In this document: positions 17,349-26,447 of the stretch, in pieces | Layout of the letters: each line of letters opens with the position of its first letter | How positions within the stretch are numbered: position 1 is the first letter of the stretch | Assembly (NCBI GenBank): GCA_902775285.1 | Contig: CACYLI010000009.1 | Location: 1 to 45,040, forward strand | Length of the DNA: 45,040 nt | From: an uncultured Erysipelotrichaceae bacterium | Lineage (GTDB): Bacteria > Bacillota_I > Bacilli_A > RF39 > UBA660 | Reading direction: 5' to 3' | Translations under genes and position numbers: made by a program | The notes under the pieces: model-generated | The model's input: the letters and a program-made list of their open reading frames with translations, nothing else | What the model was told of the DNA's origin: nothing | Databases searched by the model: none

Positions 17349-17383
17349 TCTAATTTATATTCAAAATATAAATCGACTAATAC

Positions 17384-17412
17384 ATAATAACATACAAGCC
17401 CCTTAAAATCAA
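17384..17412 (-). promoter_or_regulatory. promoter of rplK-rplA
   Basis: TTGATT (17407-17412), 17-base spacer ending TGT, -10 TATTAT (17384-17389). It gives a leader of about 100 bases. Confidence 0.7.
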
Positions 17413-17433
17413 GCAAAAATACCATTTTTTATT

Positions 17434-17463
17434 AAAAAATTGTTGAATTATATTTCAACAATT
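17434..17463 (-). terminator. terminator of the Zn-dehydrogenase gene
   Basis: AATTGTTGAA / TTCAACAATT stem plus T run on the minus strand. The last codons and the TAA of the gene form the 5' arm and loop. Confidence 0.8.
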
Positions 17464-18497
17464 TTATTTTTATTTGGATCAACTAATATTTTAACTGCGT
17501 CATCATTTCCACTAGTAAGTCTTTCAAAAGAAGCTTGAACATCATCTAAAGTAACAATATCATCACAGAATTTTTCTAAATTTATCTTTTTAGTTTCTAA
17601 TAATTTAATAACTGTATCAAATTCAATTTTCTTATAAGCAATTGAACCTTTAATATTAATTTCTTTTAATACAGCACTAACAAGCGGTACATTAACTGCA
17701 GAAAGTGAAATTCCTACCATAATTAAATTACCATTTGGTTTTGTATAAGTTATAGCATTAGTTAATGCTATACTATTACCTACACAATCACATACTACAT
17801 CAAATCCATTACCATTTCTTGTTTTAGCCATTAATCTTTCAGTTATTTTTGGATCTAATGCATTAAACCATTCATTAGCAACACCAAGCTTTACACTTTT
17901 TTCTCCACGTTTAGCATTAGTTTCAGTTAAACAAACATATTCTGCTCCTTTAAGACGTAAAAACATTGCTGTTAAAAGTCCTATTATTCCTCCACCAATT
18001 ACTAAACATTTATCTCCTCTTTTTACTCCTGATATATTAGCAGCTCTAAGTGCAACTGCTGCTGGTTCAACCATAGCGCCATTTTCATATGTAACATTAT
18101 CTGGTAAATGTCTAACCATATCTTCTCTAACTAAAACTCTACCACCAAATCCACCTGGATTATCAAGAGACAAACCAATAGCGCTTTCCCAAGTATGAGA
18201 ACAAATTTGTATTTCACCACTCTTACATTCTTCACATTTTAAACATGGTGATATAGGAAGTGCTGTAACTCTATCTCCTTCTCTAAATTCTTTGCTTCCT
18301 CCATTATCTATAACAATTCCACTAAACTCATGTCCCATAACAAGCCCTTTAGGTTCACCATTAACCCAATAATGTATATCAGAACCACAAATTCCAGCTT
18401 TTATAACATCAATTAAAATGTATCCTTTTTTCCCTGTTTTAGGTTCTCTATTATCAATTTTTAATTTTTTTGGTCCTTCAATAGCTACGCATCTCAT
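17448..18497 (-). CDS. zinc-dependent medium-chain alcohol/polyol dehydrogenase
   Basis: A 349-residue cytoplasmic NAD(P)-dependent enzyme of the sorbitol / butanediol dehydrogenase type. Catalytic zinc ligands lie in AGICGSDIHYW and MGHEFSGIV. The structural zinc lobe shows four cysteines in CLKCEECKSGEIQIC. The Rossmann motif is VIGGGIIGLLTAMFL. The substrate cannot be set from sequence. It stands between the rplK promoter and a 556-residue unknown, has its own terminator, and interrupts the usual nusG-rplK link. Confidence 0.88.
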   Translation of the reverse strand: MRCVAIEGPKKLKIDNREPKTGKKGYILIDVIKAGICGSDIHYWVNGEPKGLVMGHEFSGIVIDNGGSKEFREGDRVTALPISPCLKCEECKSGEIQICSHTWESAIGLSLDNPGGFGGRVLVREDMVRHLPDNVTYENGAMVEPAAVALRAANISGVKRGDKCLVIGGGIIGLLTAMFLRLKGAEYVCLTETNAKRGEKSVKLGVANEWFNALDPKITERLMAKTRNGNGFDVVCDCVGNSIALTNAITYTKPNGNLIMVGISLSAVNVPLVSAVLKEINIKGSIAYKKIEFDTVIKLLETKKINLEKFCDDIVTLDDVQASFERLTSGNDDAVKILVDPNKNKIVEI

Positions 18498-18548
18498 AAC
18501 TTATCCCCTCTACTTTCTTATTTATTTTAACATACATATTTAAAAATT

Positions 18549-20219
18549 TCACTCTTTTTCTTCATTTGGTCTGTAAATTATTAGTGGAGGTAATTCATAT
18601 CTAGTTTGTTTATGTATTAATTGAGTAACATATTTAATAAAATTAGGATTTAATTTATTATCTATCATAATATCTACATTGTTATTTTTCATTACTTTAA
18701 TTACTTGTAATACATATTTACTTGGATAACAAAATACTGTACCATCAAAATACTTCATATTATCAATATTTAAACCATTACTTAAAAATTCAGTTAAGAT
18801 TATTTTATTATTTTCATAATCTAACATAATAGGTATCTTATTAATTATTTCTTCTTCATCATCAATATAACCTTTTATATTATCTATTACATTTAAAGCT
18901 ATAGTATCACTTTCTATTTCATCCATTCCTAAATATCTATTAATAGTATCAAATATTCTTACTTGTTCAAAATCCATTTTTTTAATTAAATCTACATATT
19001 TTACAATTCCATGAATCTTTAATATTTTTAGAAATCCTTCAAAGTATATTTCATAATACTTTCCTTTAAATAATTCAACAAATCTACTCTTAACTTCTAA
19101 TAAATAGTCTAAAACTCTATCAGTAAGTTTACTAATAGAAATTAAATCTATATATGGAATAAGTGAATAATATTTTTCACTAACATTAAATTTACTATAA
19201 TCATTACCATTTAGTGTAATAATATTCATAACTTCTTTTTCTGTAAAATTTTTATTTATTAAATAATTATATGTATCAAATGGTGTATTATTTACCAAAA
19301 AGAACTTTAGTGTTTCTTTTTTCATATCTATATTTTTATATTTTAAAATATCTTCAATAGATAATGTGTTTTTTAGTACAAATGGAATAAACATTGTATC
19401 TTTAAAATTATCAAAAATAACATTAATATCTTTAATTGTTTTATTAATTAATACACAATATTGTTTAACATTATAATTATAACAATAATCTTTAACATTA
19501 AAGCTAAATTTATAATTATTTTTATTTACAAAAGAACAGAAAATATAAATACCAATAACTATTTCATATAAATCATCTATATCATCCTCAGTTAAATTAT
19601 CTAGTTTTTTTATTATATTATTAATTTTAACAATAACATCATTTGATTCTGTTTTAACTTCCTTAGATTTACTTAAAAATTTTTCATTTTCTTCTTTATT
19701 ATATAAATTAAAAACTCTATTTTTATCAAAACTATTTGTTATTAAAAAGAACTTTTCTACTTTTGATATATCTTCTTTAATATATTTTTTTCTTGCTAGA
19801 TCTATTATTACATGATTCTCTATTATTTTATTAATTTTTTCATAATCATCATAATAAACCATTTCTATATATTTATATAAATATATAAAATTTAATTCAT
19901 CAAATTTATCTAATTGTTCAACAGCATTTGGAGTAATAATTTTATTATCAGCAAAATATTTAATAACTTCTGGTTCAAATATATAATTATTAAATCTGTT
20001 ATTATATTCATTATATTGATGTAATAATATTATATATTTTAAAAAATAATCGAATGATTTAGTTAATTTATTTATTAAATCTTTTATTTCATTATCTTCA
20101 AAGTCATAAGCATAAGTATGTTTTTTTCTCATTTGAATAAATTCGCTAATTAAAAGTTTACCTTTATCAAATAAAGGCTTTAGTTCATCTAAAGACAAAT
20201 TTATTCTTCCCTTTTCCAT
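18549..20219 (-). CDS. large hypothetical protein, helical and soluble
   Basis: A 556-residue protein I do not recognise. It has no signal peptide, membrane helix or obvious catalytic motif. It is rich in Ile, Asn, Lys, Tyr and Phe and appears mostly alpha-helical throughout (for example DNEIKDLINKLTKSFDYFLK, then LLEVKSRFVELFKGKYYEIY). Several 60-80 residue stretches might be helical repeats, but I see no clear repeat unit. It has its own extended -10 promoter after the rubrerythrin terminator. Base composition matches its neighbours. No function is inferred. Confidence 0.65.
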   Translation of the reverse strand: MEKGRINLSLDELKPLFDKGKLLISEFIQMRKKHTYAYDFEDNEIKDLINKLTKSFDYFLKYIILLHQYNEYNNRFNNYIFEPEVIKYFADNKIITPNAVEQLDKFDELNFIYLYKYIEMVYYDDYEKINKIIENHVIIDLARKKYIKEDISKVEKFFLITNSFDKNRVFNLYNKEENEKFLSKSKEVKTESNDVIVKINNIIKKLDNLTEDDIDDLYEIVIGIYIFCSFVNKNNYKFSFNVKDYCYNYNVKQYCVLINKTIKDINVIFDNFKDTMFIPFVLKNTLSIEDILKYKNIDMKKETLKFFLVNNTPFDTYNYLINKNFTEKEVMNIITLNGNDYSKFNVSEKYYSLIPYIDLISISKLTDRVLDYLLEVKSRFVELFKGKYYEIYFEGFLKILKIHGIVKYVDLIKKMDFEQVRIFDTINRYLGMDEIESDTIALNVIDNIKGYIDDEEEIINKIPIMLDYENNKIILTEFLSNGLNIDNMKYFDGTVFCYPSKYVLQVIKVMKNNNVDIMIDNKLNPNFIKYVTQLIHKQTRYELPPLIIYRPNEEKE

Positions 20220-20239
20220 ATTCTTATACTCCTAGTAAT

Positions 20240-20248
20240 ATTATAACA
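20240..20248 (-). promoter_or_regulatory. extended -10 promoter of the 556-residue unknown
   Basis: TGTTATAAT about 20 bases upstream of the ATG and about 13 bases after the rubrerythrin terminator. Confidence 0.6.
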
Positions 20249-20260
20249 TAAAACTAATAA

Positions 20261-20284
20261 AAAAATCTCAATATTGAGATTTTT
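20261..20284 (-). terminator. terminator of rubrerythrin gene
   Basis: AAATCTCAAT / ATTGAGATTT stem with T run on the minus strand, immediately after the stop codon. Confidence 0.8.
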
Positions 20285-20825
20285 ATAAATAATTTTCAGC
20301 TTTTACTTCCATATAACTTTCTGGATGTTTACAAACAGGACATACTTTTAAAGCTTTCTTACCTTTATAAATATGTCCACAATTTCTACAAATCCAAATC
20401 TTTTCTTCACCTTTTTCAAATACTAAATTGTTTTCAATATTATCAATTAATTTCATATATCTTTCTTCATGATGCTTTTCTATTTCACCAACTTTTTCAA
20501 AAAGAAATGCTATTTCAGTAAATCCTTCTTCTCTAGCAGTTTCAGCAAATTCTTTATACATATCTGTCCATTCATAATTCTCACCACTAGCTGCATCTTT
20601 TAAATTAGTAAGTGTTTCTGGAATTTCACCATTATGTAATGCTTTAAACCATAACTTTGCATGTTCTTTTTCATTATTTGCAGTTTCTTCAAAAATAGCT
20701 GCTATTTGTTCATATCCATCTTTTTTAGCTTTTGATGCATAATAAGTATATTTATTTCTTGCTTGGCTTTCTCCAGCAAATGCAGCTAATAAATTACTTT
20801 CAGTTTTACTTCCTTTTAATTCCAT
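20283..20825 (-). CDS. rubrerythrin
   Basis: A 180-residue non-haem iron peroxidase that reduces hydrogen peroxide in anaerobes. The N-terminal four-helix ferritin-like domain holds the diiron ligands in [25 protein letters not shown] and [14 protein letters not shown]. The C-terminal rubredoxin-like domain has [10 protein letters not shown] and [12 protein letters not shown]. Full length. It has its own extended -10 promoter and terminator and suggests an anaerobic or microaerobic life. Confidence 0.95.
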   Translation of the reverse strand: MELKGSKTESNLLAAFAGESQARNKYTYYASKAKKDGYEQIAAIFEETANNEKEHAKLWFKALHNGEIPETLTNLKDAASGENYEWTDMYKEFAETAREEGFTEIAFLFEKVGEIEKHHEERYMKLIDNIENNLVFEKGEEKIWICRNCGHIYKGKKALKVCPVCKHPESYMEVKAENYL

Positions 20826-20851
20826 AATAATACCTCTTTTCTTATATTAAA

Positions 20852-20860
20852 ATTATAACA
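20852..20860 (-). promoter_or_regulatory. extended -10 promoter of rubrerythrin gene
   Basis: TGTTATAAT, two bases after the T run of the nusG terminator. Confidence 0.6.
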
Positions 20861-20862
20861 TT

Positions 20863-20888
20863 AAAAAAAGGTAATAACAATTACCTTT
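20863..20888 (-). terminator. terminator of secE-nusG
   Basis: AAAGGTAAT-TGTT-ATTACCTTT followed by T run on the minus strand. Confidence 0.85.
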
Positions 20889-20891
20889 AAA

Positions 20892-21431
20892 TTAATTTTT
20901 TGTTACTTGAATTAAATCTACTTCAACAGGAGTTTCTTGACCAAATAAATCGATAAGTACTGTAAGTTTTTCATTTTCTTTATCTTGACTTTCGATCTTA
21001 CCAAACATTCCCTTAAATGGCCCATCAATAATTGAAACAGAATCTCCAACTTCTACATCAGTGTTAATTGGTTTAGCTTTTTCTTCTCCATCTCCAATGA
21101 ATTTTTTAACTTCTTCAGGTGAAAGTGGAATTGGTTTAGCTCCTTTTCCTGATGAACCGATAAATCCTGTTACACCTGGAGTATTACGAACTACATACCA
21201 AGCTTCATCACTCATAACCATTTCAATTAAAACATAACCTGGAAACATTTTTCTAACTTTTTCTTTTTTAACACCATCTTTAATCTCAACTTCAGTTCTT
21301 TCTGGAATAATAACTCTAAAGATATTATTTTCCATACCCATACTTTCACGTCTTGATTCTAAATAATCTTTTACTTTTTGTTCATGACCACTATATGCAT
21401 TAACAACATACCACATTTTCTTTTCTTCCAT
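20892..21431 (-). CDS. nusG: transcription elongation/termination factor NusG
   Basis: A 179-residue RNA polymerase-binding factor. The NGN domain begins WYVVNAYSGHEQKVKDYLES and includes KVRKMFPGYVLIEM and WYVVRNTPGVTGFIG. The KOW domain shows VSIIDGPFKGMFGKIESQ. Length is normal. The ATG overlaps the secE stop by one base (TAATG), so the two are translationally coupled. Unlike most bacteria, rplK does not follow directly; a terminator ends the unit here. Confidence 0.96.
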   Translation of the reverse strand: MEEKKMWYVVNAYSGHEQKVKDYLESRRESMGMENNIFRVIIPERTEVEIKDGVKKEKVRKMFPGYVLIEMVMSDEAWYVVRNTPGVTGFIGSSGKGAKPIPLSPEEVKKFIGDGEEKAKPINTDVEVGDSVSIIDGPFKGMFGKIESQDKENEKLTVLIDLFGQETPVEVDLIQVTKN

Positions 21432-21607
21432 TATAATAACCCCCTTATTAAAGCAAATAATGCATCTAAAGCATAAAAGAATAATCCGAAGAATGCTATC
21501 ATAAGAATAGTTATTATAGAATACTTAACTAATGTTTTACCATCAGGCCATCTTACAGTTTTACCTTCCTTTTTAACTCCTTTAAAGAATTTCTTTAATT
21601 TCTTCAC
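21431..21607 (-). CDS. secE: preprotein translocase subunit SecE
   Basis: A 58-residue single-membrane-helix subunit of SecYEG. The amphipathic N-terminal part is KKLKKFFKGVKKEGKTVRWP, followed by the hydrophobic helix SIITILMIAFFGLFFYALDA. WP and the spacing are typical of short Gram-positive SecE. I chose GTG at 21607 because GGAGGG lies 6 bases upstream. Upstream in-frame codons to 21631 would include the SD itself and terminator T tract. It is coupled to nusG. Confidence 0.93.
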   Translation of the reverse strand: MKKLKKFFKGVKKEGKTVRWPDGKTLVKYSIITILMIAFFGLFFYALDALFALIRGLL

Positions 21608-21619
21608 AAAAATCCCTCC

Positions 21620-21684
21620 AAAAAAAAACACTTCTTTGTGTAATTAAATATTATCATACATATTTAATTATTTCAAGTGTTTTT
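21620..21684 (-). terminator. long hairpin terminator of the 102-residue unknown
   Basis: Outer stem AAACACTT / AAGTGTTT and inner stem TAATTAAATAT / ATATTTAATTA, then a run of T on the minus strand. Confidence 0.7.
21648..21676 (-). promoter_or_regulatory. promoter of secE-nusG, inside the upstream terminator
   Basis: TTGAAA (21671-21676), 17-base spacer ending TGA, TAATAT (21648-21653). Both elements lie within the terminator hairpin, so DNA used as terminator for one gene serves as promoter for the next. Confidence 0.55.
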
Positions 21685-21991
21685 AATTAATTTCTAATAT
21701 ATTATTAATATATATTTTTTCACCATTTATAGTAAGAAGATAATCATAGCTTTTAGATATTATAGTATAATAATCACTACCATACTTAGTCTTTATAAAA
21801 AACCTTTTTTTATATATAAAATCATTAGATCTAAATAATTCATCTATTCTATTTTGAATATCAAATTCACTCTTTACTTCATTTATATTTTCTATATCTT
21901 CTTTTTTATCTTTAAATGAATAATAGACTTCTTCATTATTATTTATTTTATCTATTTTATTTACAAATATTTTAGGTATCTCTTTTCTCAT
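21683..21991 (-). CDS. hypothetical protein upstream of secE
   Basis: A 102-residue protein I do not recognise. It is soluble and charged, with a helical middle (FDIQNRIDELFRSNDFIYKK) and a beta-looking C-terminal half (RFFIKTKYGSDYYTIISKSY, then YLLTINGEKIYINNILEI). There is no signal peptide. SD AGGTGA precedes the ATG and TATAAT lies just upstream. It is a single-gene unit ended by the long hairpin at 21620-21684. Confidence 0.6.
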   Translation of the reverse strand: MRKEIPKIFVNKIDKINNNEEVYYSFKDKKEDIENINEVKSEFDIQNRIDELFRSNDFIYKKRFFIKTKYGSDYYTIISKSYDYLLTINGEKIYINNILEIN

Positions 21992-22036
21992 ATATTCACC
22001 TAGAATATTATATGAGTATATAATTAAAAAAATGTT

Positions 22037-22070
22037 AAAAAAAAGAATATTTAATATCTTAAATATTCTT
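22037..22070 (-). terminator. terminator of the eno-secG-rnr-smpB stretch
   Basis: AAGAATATTTA / TAAATATTCTT stem and T run on the minus strand. The 5' arm is the last codons of smpB and the stop lies in the loop. Confidence 0.8.
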
Positions 22071-22479
22071 GTCTTTTCATATCTTTTTCTTTTAAAGATT
22101 CTCTTTTATCATAAAGTTTTTTACCTTGACAAAGTCCAAGTTCTATTTTTACTTTATTCTTTTTAAAATATAATTTTAAAGGTATTAGTGTATATCTATT
22201 AGTTTCAATCTCATGATTAAGTTTTATTATTTCTTTTTTATGAAGTAATAACTTCCTTTCTCTTCTTTCATCATGATTAAAAATATTACCTTCTTCATAT
22301 TTAGCTATATACATATTTGTTAAAAAAACTTCATTATTTTTAATTCTTGCATAAGAATCATTTAAATTACATGATCCTTTTCTAATACTTTTAATCTCAG
22401 TTCCTTTAAGTTCAATTCCTACTTCTAAAGTGCTTTTTATAAAATAATCATGACTTGCTTTCCTATTTTGTATTTCCAT
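22051..22479 (-). CDS. smpB: SsrA-binding protein SmpB
   Basis: A 142-residue partner of tmRNA in rescue of stalled ribosomes. The beta-barrel begins [20 protein letters not shown], with [20 protein letters not shown] and [15 protein letters not shown]. The C-terminal tail [18 protein letters not shown] fits the mRNA-channel helix. It begins one base after the rnr stop, so the two are coupled. The tmRNA gene itself is not in this window. Confidence 0.96.
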   Translation of the reverse strand: MEIQNRKASHDYFIKSTLEVGIELKGTEIKSIRKGSCNLNDSYARIKNNEVFLTNMYIAKYEEGNIFNHDERRERKLLLHKKEIIKLNHEIETNRYTLIPLKLYFKKNKVKIELGLCQGKKLYDKRESLKEKDMKRQEYLRY

Positions 22480-22480
22480 A

Positions 22481-24853
22481 TTATAACTTCCTTACTAAAG
22501 CAAAATCAATTTCTCTTCTTTCTGGATATGAACCAATACAACATACAAGAACTTTGTCACCATATCTTAATAACATTTTTCCATTTCTTGAGTATCCATA
22601 TAGTTTTTCATTATAATCATAAAAACCACTAAATACTTTCTTATGTTCTTCAATATATGCGCTCATTTCTTCTTTAGTTTGAAGACTTAGTAATTCTTTA
22701 CTTTCTTCTTCTGTTATAAAGAAATCAACTCTTCCTTCAACAAAATCATTAGTGCTTGCAAAAAATCCACTAGGTAAAAGCCCATCAATTGTAGCTTCAT
22801 ATGTATTTCCTATTTTATCTTCCATATAACATGCATTTAAGTAATCTTCTACTGCATATTCACACTTTTCTGTATCAGTTTCACACATAGATATTTTTTC
22901 ACAAATATCATTTAAATAATTACCCCAAAATTTTAATGTGCTTACATCATGATTTTTTTCAACCACAAATACTTTAAATATTGTATGAACAAGTAAATCT
23001 GCCATTCTTCTGATTGGAGAAGTAAAATGACAATACAGTTTACTACCTATACCAAAATGTCCAAAATTATCTACTGTATAACTAGCTTTTTGCATACATC
23101 TAAGTAATTTATTACTAAATGCTGTAAAATTACTTTTATCTCTTAAAAATTCAAGTAAATCTGCTATTTGTTTACTACTTACATTTTCAGGATCTATATT
23201 GAATGGTAAAACAATTCCAAATACGCTTAACATATCCAAAAATTCTTCTATCTTTTTAGGATTTGGATTACCATGTGTTCTAAACACAAAAGGAATCATA
23301 TCAGTTGTTATCTTAGATAACTTATCAACCATAAACATTGCAAATGCTTCATTTGCATAAATCATTTTATTTTCAATTAGTTTTTCTGCTTCTCTTTGTA
23401 CTCTTGGTTTAATACCTATAACATTATCATTTTCATCAAATTCATATTTACGTTCTCTACCATCAAAATCAATTTTACCTCTTCTTTTTAATGCGCCTTC
23501 CATAATTTTAGAGGTAACATAATAATTTTTAATTACACTTCTAGTTGGAATGTTTACTTCATTTCCGCTCTTAAAATCACTTTCTTTATTAATATCTATA
23601 AATTTACCATCTGGAGTTTTTATCTTTAATAATTCTTCTTTAGTAATTGCATATTTAAATGCTATATCGTCAATTGTTTCATTTTCTTTAACTGTGTATT
23701 TTAATGTAACATAATCTTTTGTATCATCTGTATACTTATCTTCAATAATATCTTGTACAGCATCATAATTCATCTTTTGTTTAGATCTAATTACAGATAA
23801 GAATACATTAGGATTAATTATTTTTCCAGAATGATCTAGTTCATATTGAACTGTTACAGAAAATCTATCTTCATTTGGATTCAAAGAACAAATACCATTA
23901 GAAAGTTCTATTGGTAACATTGGTCCTACTTTATTACCTAAATAATCAGAATTACCCTTTAATTCTGCATACTTCCAAATAGCACTTCCAAATTTAACTT
24001 TATCGGTTACATCTGCTATTGCAGTAGTTTCTTCATAATTACCATTTTTTTTCACAATTGTATTTATAGCATCATCTATATCTTTTGTATCTTTTCCATC
24101 AATTGTAGTAATTGTTTCTCCTCTTAAATCAACTCTACCATTTTTAAGTGCTTCTTCTACTTCTTCTTTTGTTAAATTTACTCTAATATTTTTTGCTTCT
24201 TCTAGTACTTCTTCAGGAAAATCTAAACGTCTTCCAAATTCACTTGCAATTAAAGCTATTTGTGTTTCTTTTCCTGCTGCATTTTTATGACCTATTACAT
24301 AATCAATTTTCGCAAGTATTTTCTTTTTACCTAAATCTTTTACATAATCTAAATGAACTAAAAGCCCATCTACTAAATTTAATTTTTCATCCTCATCTAT
24401 AATAACTTCATAAGGTAATTCATCTAATATTTTAATATATATATGACCATTATCATTTACAACTTCTCCAACGCCTCTACCTAATGATCTTTTTAATACC
24501 TTTACAACTTTTCCTTCATTTTTTTCTTTGTTTGTCATAGTAATAGCTACCACATCTTTATTCATAGCACCCTTCATTTGGTCTCTAGGAATAAAAATAT
24601 CATCTCCACCCTTAACAAGTAAATGTGCATTTCCTTTTTCATGAACATCAAGTATTCCAGTAATTAAATCATTTTTAATGTATGTATTACCAGTAGAGCA
24701 TCTAAGAATACCATCTCTACATAATAAATCTAATTCATGAATTAGTTCTCTTAATTCTTCTACAGTAGAATTCTCTTTTATTAAATCCATTATTTCTTTA
24801 GGATTAAGTTTTCTATTATTTTCTTCTATAATTCTTAATATTTCATCTCTCAT
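22481..24853 (-). CDS. rnr: ribonuclease R with an inserted LysM-like segment
   Basis: A 790-residue 3'-5' exoribonuclease. Domains in order: N-terminal winged helix (1-60), cold-shock domains (62-185; [16 protein letters not shown]), RNB catalytic domain (about 240-625), S1 domain at the end (about 680-790; [16 protein letters not shown]). Catalytic aspartates are in [13 protein letters not shown] (252, 258, 260, 261). Between [11 protein letters not shown] (360-370) and [11 protein letters not shown] (457-467) there is an extra stretch with [26 protein letters not shown] and GNEVNIPT (386-437), which matches the LysM pattern. It is followed by smpB at one base. Core function is sure; the LysM reading is a pattern match. 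Confidence 0.93.
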   Translation of the reverse strand: MRDEILRIIEENNRKLNPKEIMDLIKENSTVEELRELIHELDLLCRDGILRCSTGNTYIKNDLITGILDVHEKGNAHLLVKGGDDIFIPRDQMKGAMNKDVVAITMTNKEKNEGKVVKVLKRSLGRGVGEVVNDNGHIYIKILDELPYEVIIDEDEKLNLVDGLLVHLDYVKDLGKKKILAKIDYVIGHKNAAGKETQIALIASEFGRRLDFPEEVLEEAKNIRVNLTKEEVEEALKNGRVDLRGETITTIDGKDTKDIDDAINTIVKKNGNYEETTAIADVTDKVKFGSAIWKYAELKGNSDYLGNKVGPMLPIELSNGICSLNPNEDRFSVTVQYELDHSGKIINPNVFLSVIRSKQKMNYDAVQDIIEDKYTDDTKDYVTLKYTVKENETIDDIAFKYAITKEELLKIKTPDGKFIDINKESDFKSGNEVNIPTRSVIKNYYVTSKIMEGALKRRGKIDFDGRERKYEFDENDNVIGIKPRVQREAEKLIENKMIYANEAFAMFMVDKLSKITTDMIPFVFRTHGNPNPKKIEEFLDMLSVFGIVLPFNIDPENVSSKQIADLLEFLRDKSNFTAFSNKLLRCMQKASYTVDNFGHFGIGSKLYCHFTSPIRRMADLLVHTIFKVFVVEKNHDVSTLKFWGNYLNDICEKISMCETDTEKCEYAVEDYLNACYMEDKIGNTYEATIDGLLPSGFFASTNDFVEGRVDFFITEEESKELLSLQTKEEMSAYIEEHKKVFSGFYDYNEKLYGYSRNGKMLLRYGDKVLVCCIGSYPERREIDFALVRKL

Positions 24854-24870
24854 AATAATACCTCACTAAT

Positions 24871-24879
24871 ATTTTAACA
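24871..24879 (-). promoter_or_regulatory. extended -10 promoter of rnr-smpB
   Basis: TGTTAAAAT about 20 bases before the rnr ATG and about 10 bases after the secG terminator. Confidence 0.5.
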
Positions 24880-24887
24880 CACAAATT

Positions 24888-24914
24888 AAAAAGTTCATAA
24901 ACTTTTATGAACTT
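24888..24914 (-). terminator. terminator of secG
   Basis: AAGTTCATAA / TTATGAACTT stem with T run on the minus strand, right at the stop codon. Confidence 0.8.
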
Positions 24915-25126
24915 TATATTGTTAATATAAATGATATAACTATAAATGCAAAACCTAATGCATAAGTCAATCTAGTTATAAATTTTTCTGCTCCTCTTTC
25001 TTTTGTCTTACCAAGTAACATAGCATTTCCACCAGTAATAATTTGACTGGCATCGCTTGCTTTACCACTTTGAAGTAAAACTATAACAATTAATATAACA
25101 GAAATTACTAATAATAATTTTTCCAT
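24914..25126 (-). CDS. secG: preprotein translocase subunit SecG
   Basis: A 70-residue protein with two membrane helices: LLLVISVILIVIVLLQSGKA and TYALGFAFIVISFILTI. The linking loop DASQIITGGNAMLLGKTKER is typical of SecG. It lies between eno and rnr, the usual order in Bacillota. It has a strong -35 (TTGACA) promoter of its own at 25148-25177. Confidence 0.93.
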   Translation of the reverse strand: MEKLLLVISVILIVIVLLQSGKASDASQIITGGNAMLLGKTKERGAEKFITRLTYALGFAFIVISFILTI

Positions 25127-25147
25127 TTAATTCACCCTCGCTTAAGA

Positions 25148-25177
25148 ATTATACTATATTATTGGTTCAAATGTCAA
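25148..25177 (-). promoter_or_regulatory. promoter of secG
   Basis: Consensus TTGACA (25172-25177), 18-base spacer, TATAAT (25148-25153). Confidence 0.75.
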
Positions 25178-25185
25178 ATATAAGC

Positions 25186-26421
25186 CTATTTTTCATTTAA
25201 TTCTTCTTCTATTTTTAATAATCTATTAAATTTACAAATTCTTTCTCCTCTACAAACTGATCCGGTTTTAATAAAAGGAATATTTAAAGCTACTGCAGCA
25301 TCAACAATAAATGTATCAGTAGTTTCACCACTTCTATGTGACATTATTGGAGTATAATGATTTTTTCTAGCTAAAATTACAGTTTCAAGTGTTTCTAAAA
25401 AAGTACCAATTTGATTTGGTTTAATTAATATAGAATTACATAAATGATTATCTATACCATGTTGTAGTTCTTTCTTATTAGTAACAAATAAATCATCACC
25501 TACAATATTTAATTCTTTTCCAAGTTTTTCACTTATTAATCTAAATCCTTCATAATCATTTTCATCAAATGGATCTTCAATAGATATTATTGGATAATTT
25601 TTAAGTAAATCCATATAATAATCTAATAATTCTTCTCTTGTTAAAAATTTATCTTCTATTTTATATTTCTCATTTTGACTATTGTAAAAAGATGAAGCAG
25701 CTACATCTAAAGCTATAAAAACATCTTTACCTGGTTTATAACCAGCACTTTCAATCGATTTGATTATATAATTAAGTGCACTTTTATTATTATCTAAATT
25801 TGGTGCAAATCCTCCTTCATCTCCAACAGATGTTGTAAGTCCTTCATTATCAAGAAGTATTTTTAATTCATGAAAAACTTCACTAGCACATCTAAGTCCC
25901 TCTTTAAATGATTCTCTTTTTGGTACAATCATAAATTCTTGAATATCTAAATTATTCTTAGCATGCATTCCACCATTTATAATATTAAACATAACCTTTG
26001 GTATTTTTTTCTCTCTAGGATTTAAATATTCATATATTTCTTTATGAGATTCTAAAGCAGCTGCTTTAATACATGCTAAACTTACTCCTAGTATAGCATT
26101 TGCTCCTAAGTTACTTTTATTATCTGTTCCATCTAATTCTATCATTTTAGTATCTATTTCTTTTTGATGAAACACATCCATTCCTAAAATATTATCTTTA
26201 ATAATAGTATTTACATTATTAACTGCTTTTAATACACCTTTACCAAAATATCTTTCATCATTATCTCTTAATTCAAGAGCTTCTTTTGTTCCAGTAGATG
26301 CTCCTGATGGTACAGAAGAAATTCCAATGTAACCTTTTTCAGTCTTTATTTCAACTTCTATAGTTGGATATCCTCTTGAATCTAATATTTCTCTTGCTTT
26401 TACATCAACTATTTTACTCAT
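25186..26421 (-). CDS. eno: enolase
   Basis: A 411-residue glycolytic enzyme that converts 2-phosphoglycerate to phosphoenolpyruvate. It begins IVDVKAREILDSRGYPTIEV with SSVPSGASTGTKEALELRD. Magnesium ligands sit in IALDVAAS, SIEDPF and VGDDL; the catalytic lysine is in ILIKPNQIGT. SHRSGETTDTFIVDAAVAL and KTGSVCRGERICKFNRLL mark the C-terminus, the latter rather divergent from the usual KTG-P-SRT-ER pattern. Slightly shorter than the usual 430 residues. It has no clear terminator of its own before the secG promoter. Confidence 0.93.
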   Translation of the reverse strand: MSKIVDVKAREILDSRGYPTIEVEIKTEKGYIGISSVPSGASTGTKEALELRDNDERYFGKGVLKAVNNVNTIIKDNILGMDVFHQKEIDTKMIELDGTDNKSNLGANAILGVSLACIKAAALESHKEIYEYLNPREKKIPKVMFNIINGGMHAKNNLDIQEFMIVPKRESFKEGLRCASEVFHELKILLDNEGLTTSVGDEGGFAPNLDNNKSALNYIIKSIESAGYKPGKDVFIALDVAASSFYNSQNEKYKIEDKFLTREELLDYYMDLLKNYPIISIEDPFDENDYEGFRLISEKLGKELNIVGDDLFVTNKKELQHGIDNHLCNSILIKPNQIGTFLETLETVILARKNHYTPIMSHRSGETTDTFIVDAAVALNIPFIKTGSVCRGERICKFNRLLKIEEELNEK

Positions 26422-26447
26422 GTACCCTCCTAATTATTTACAATATC

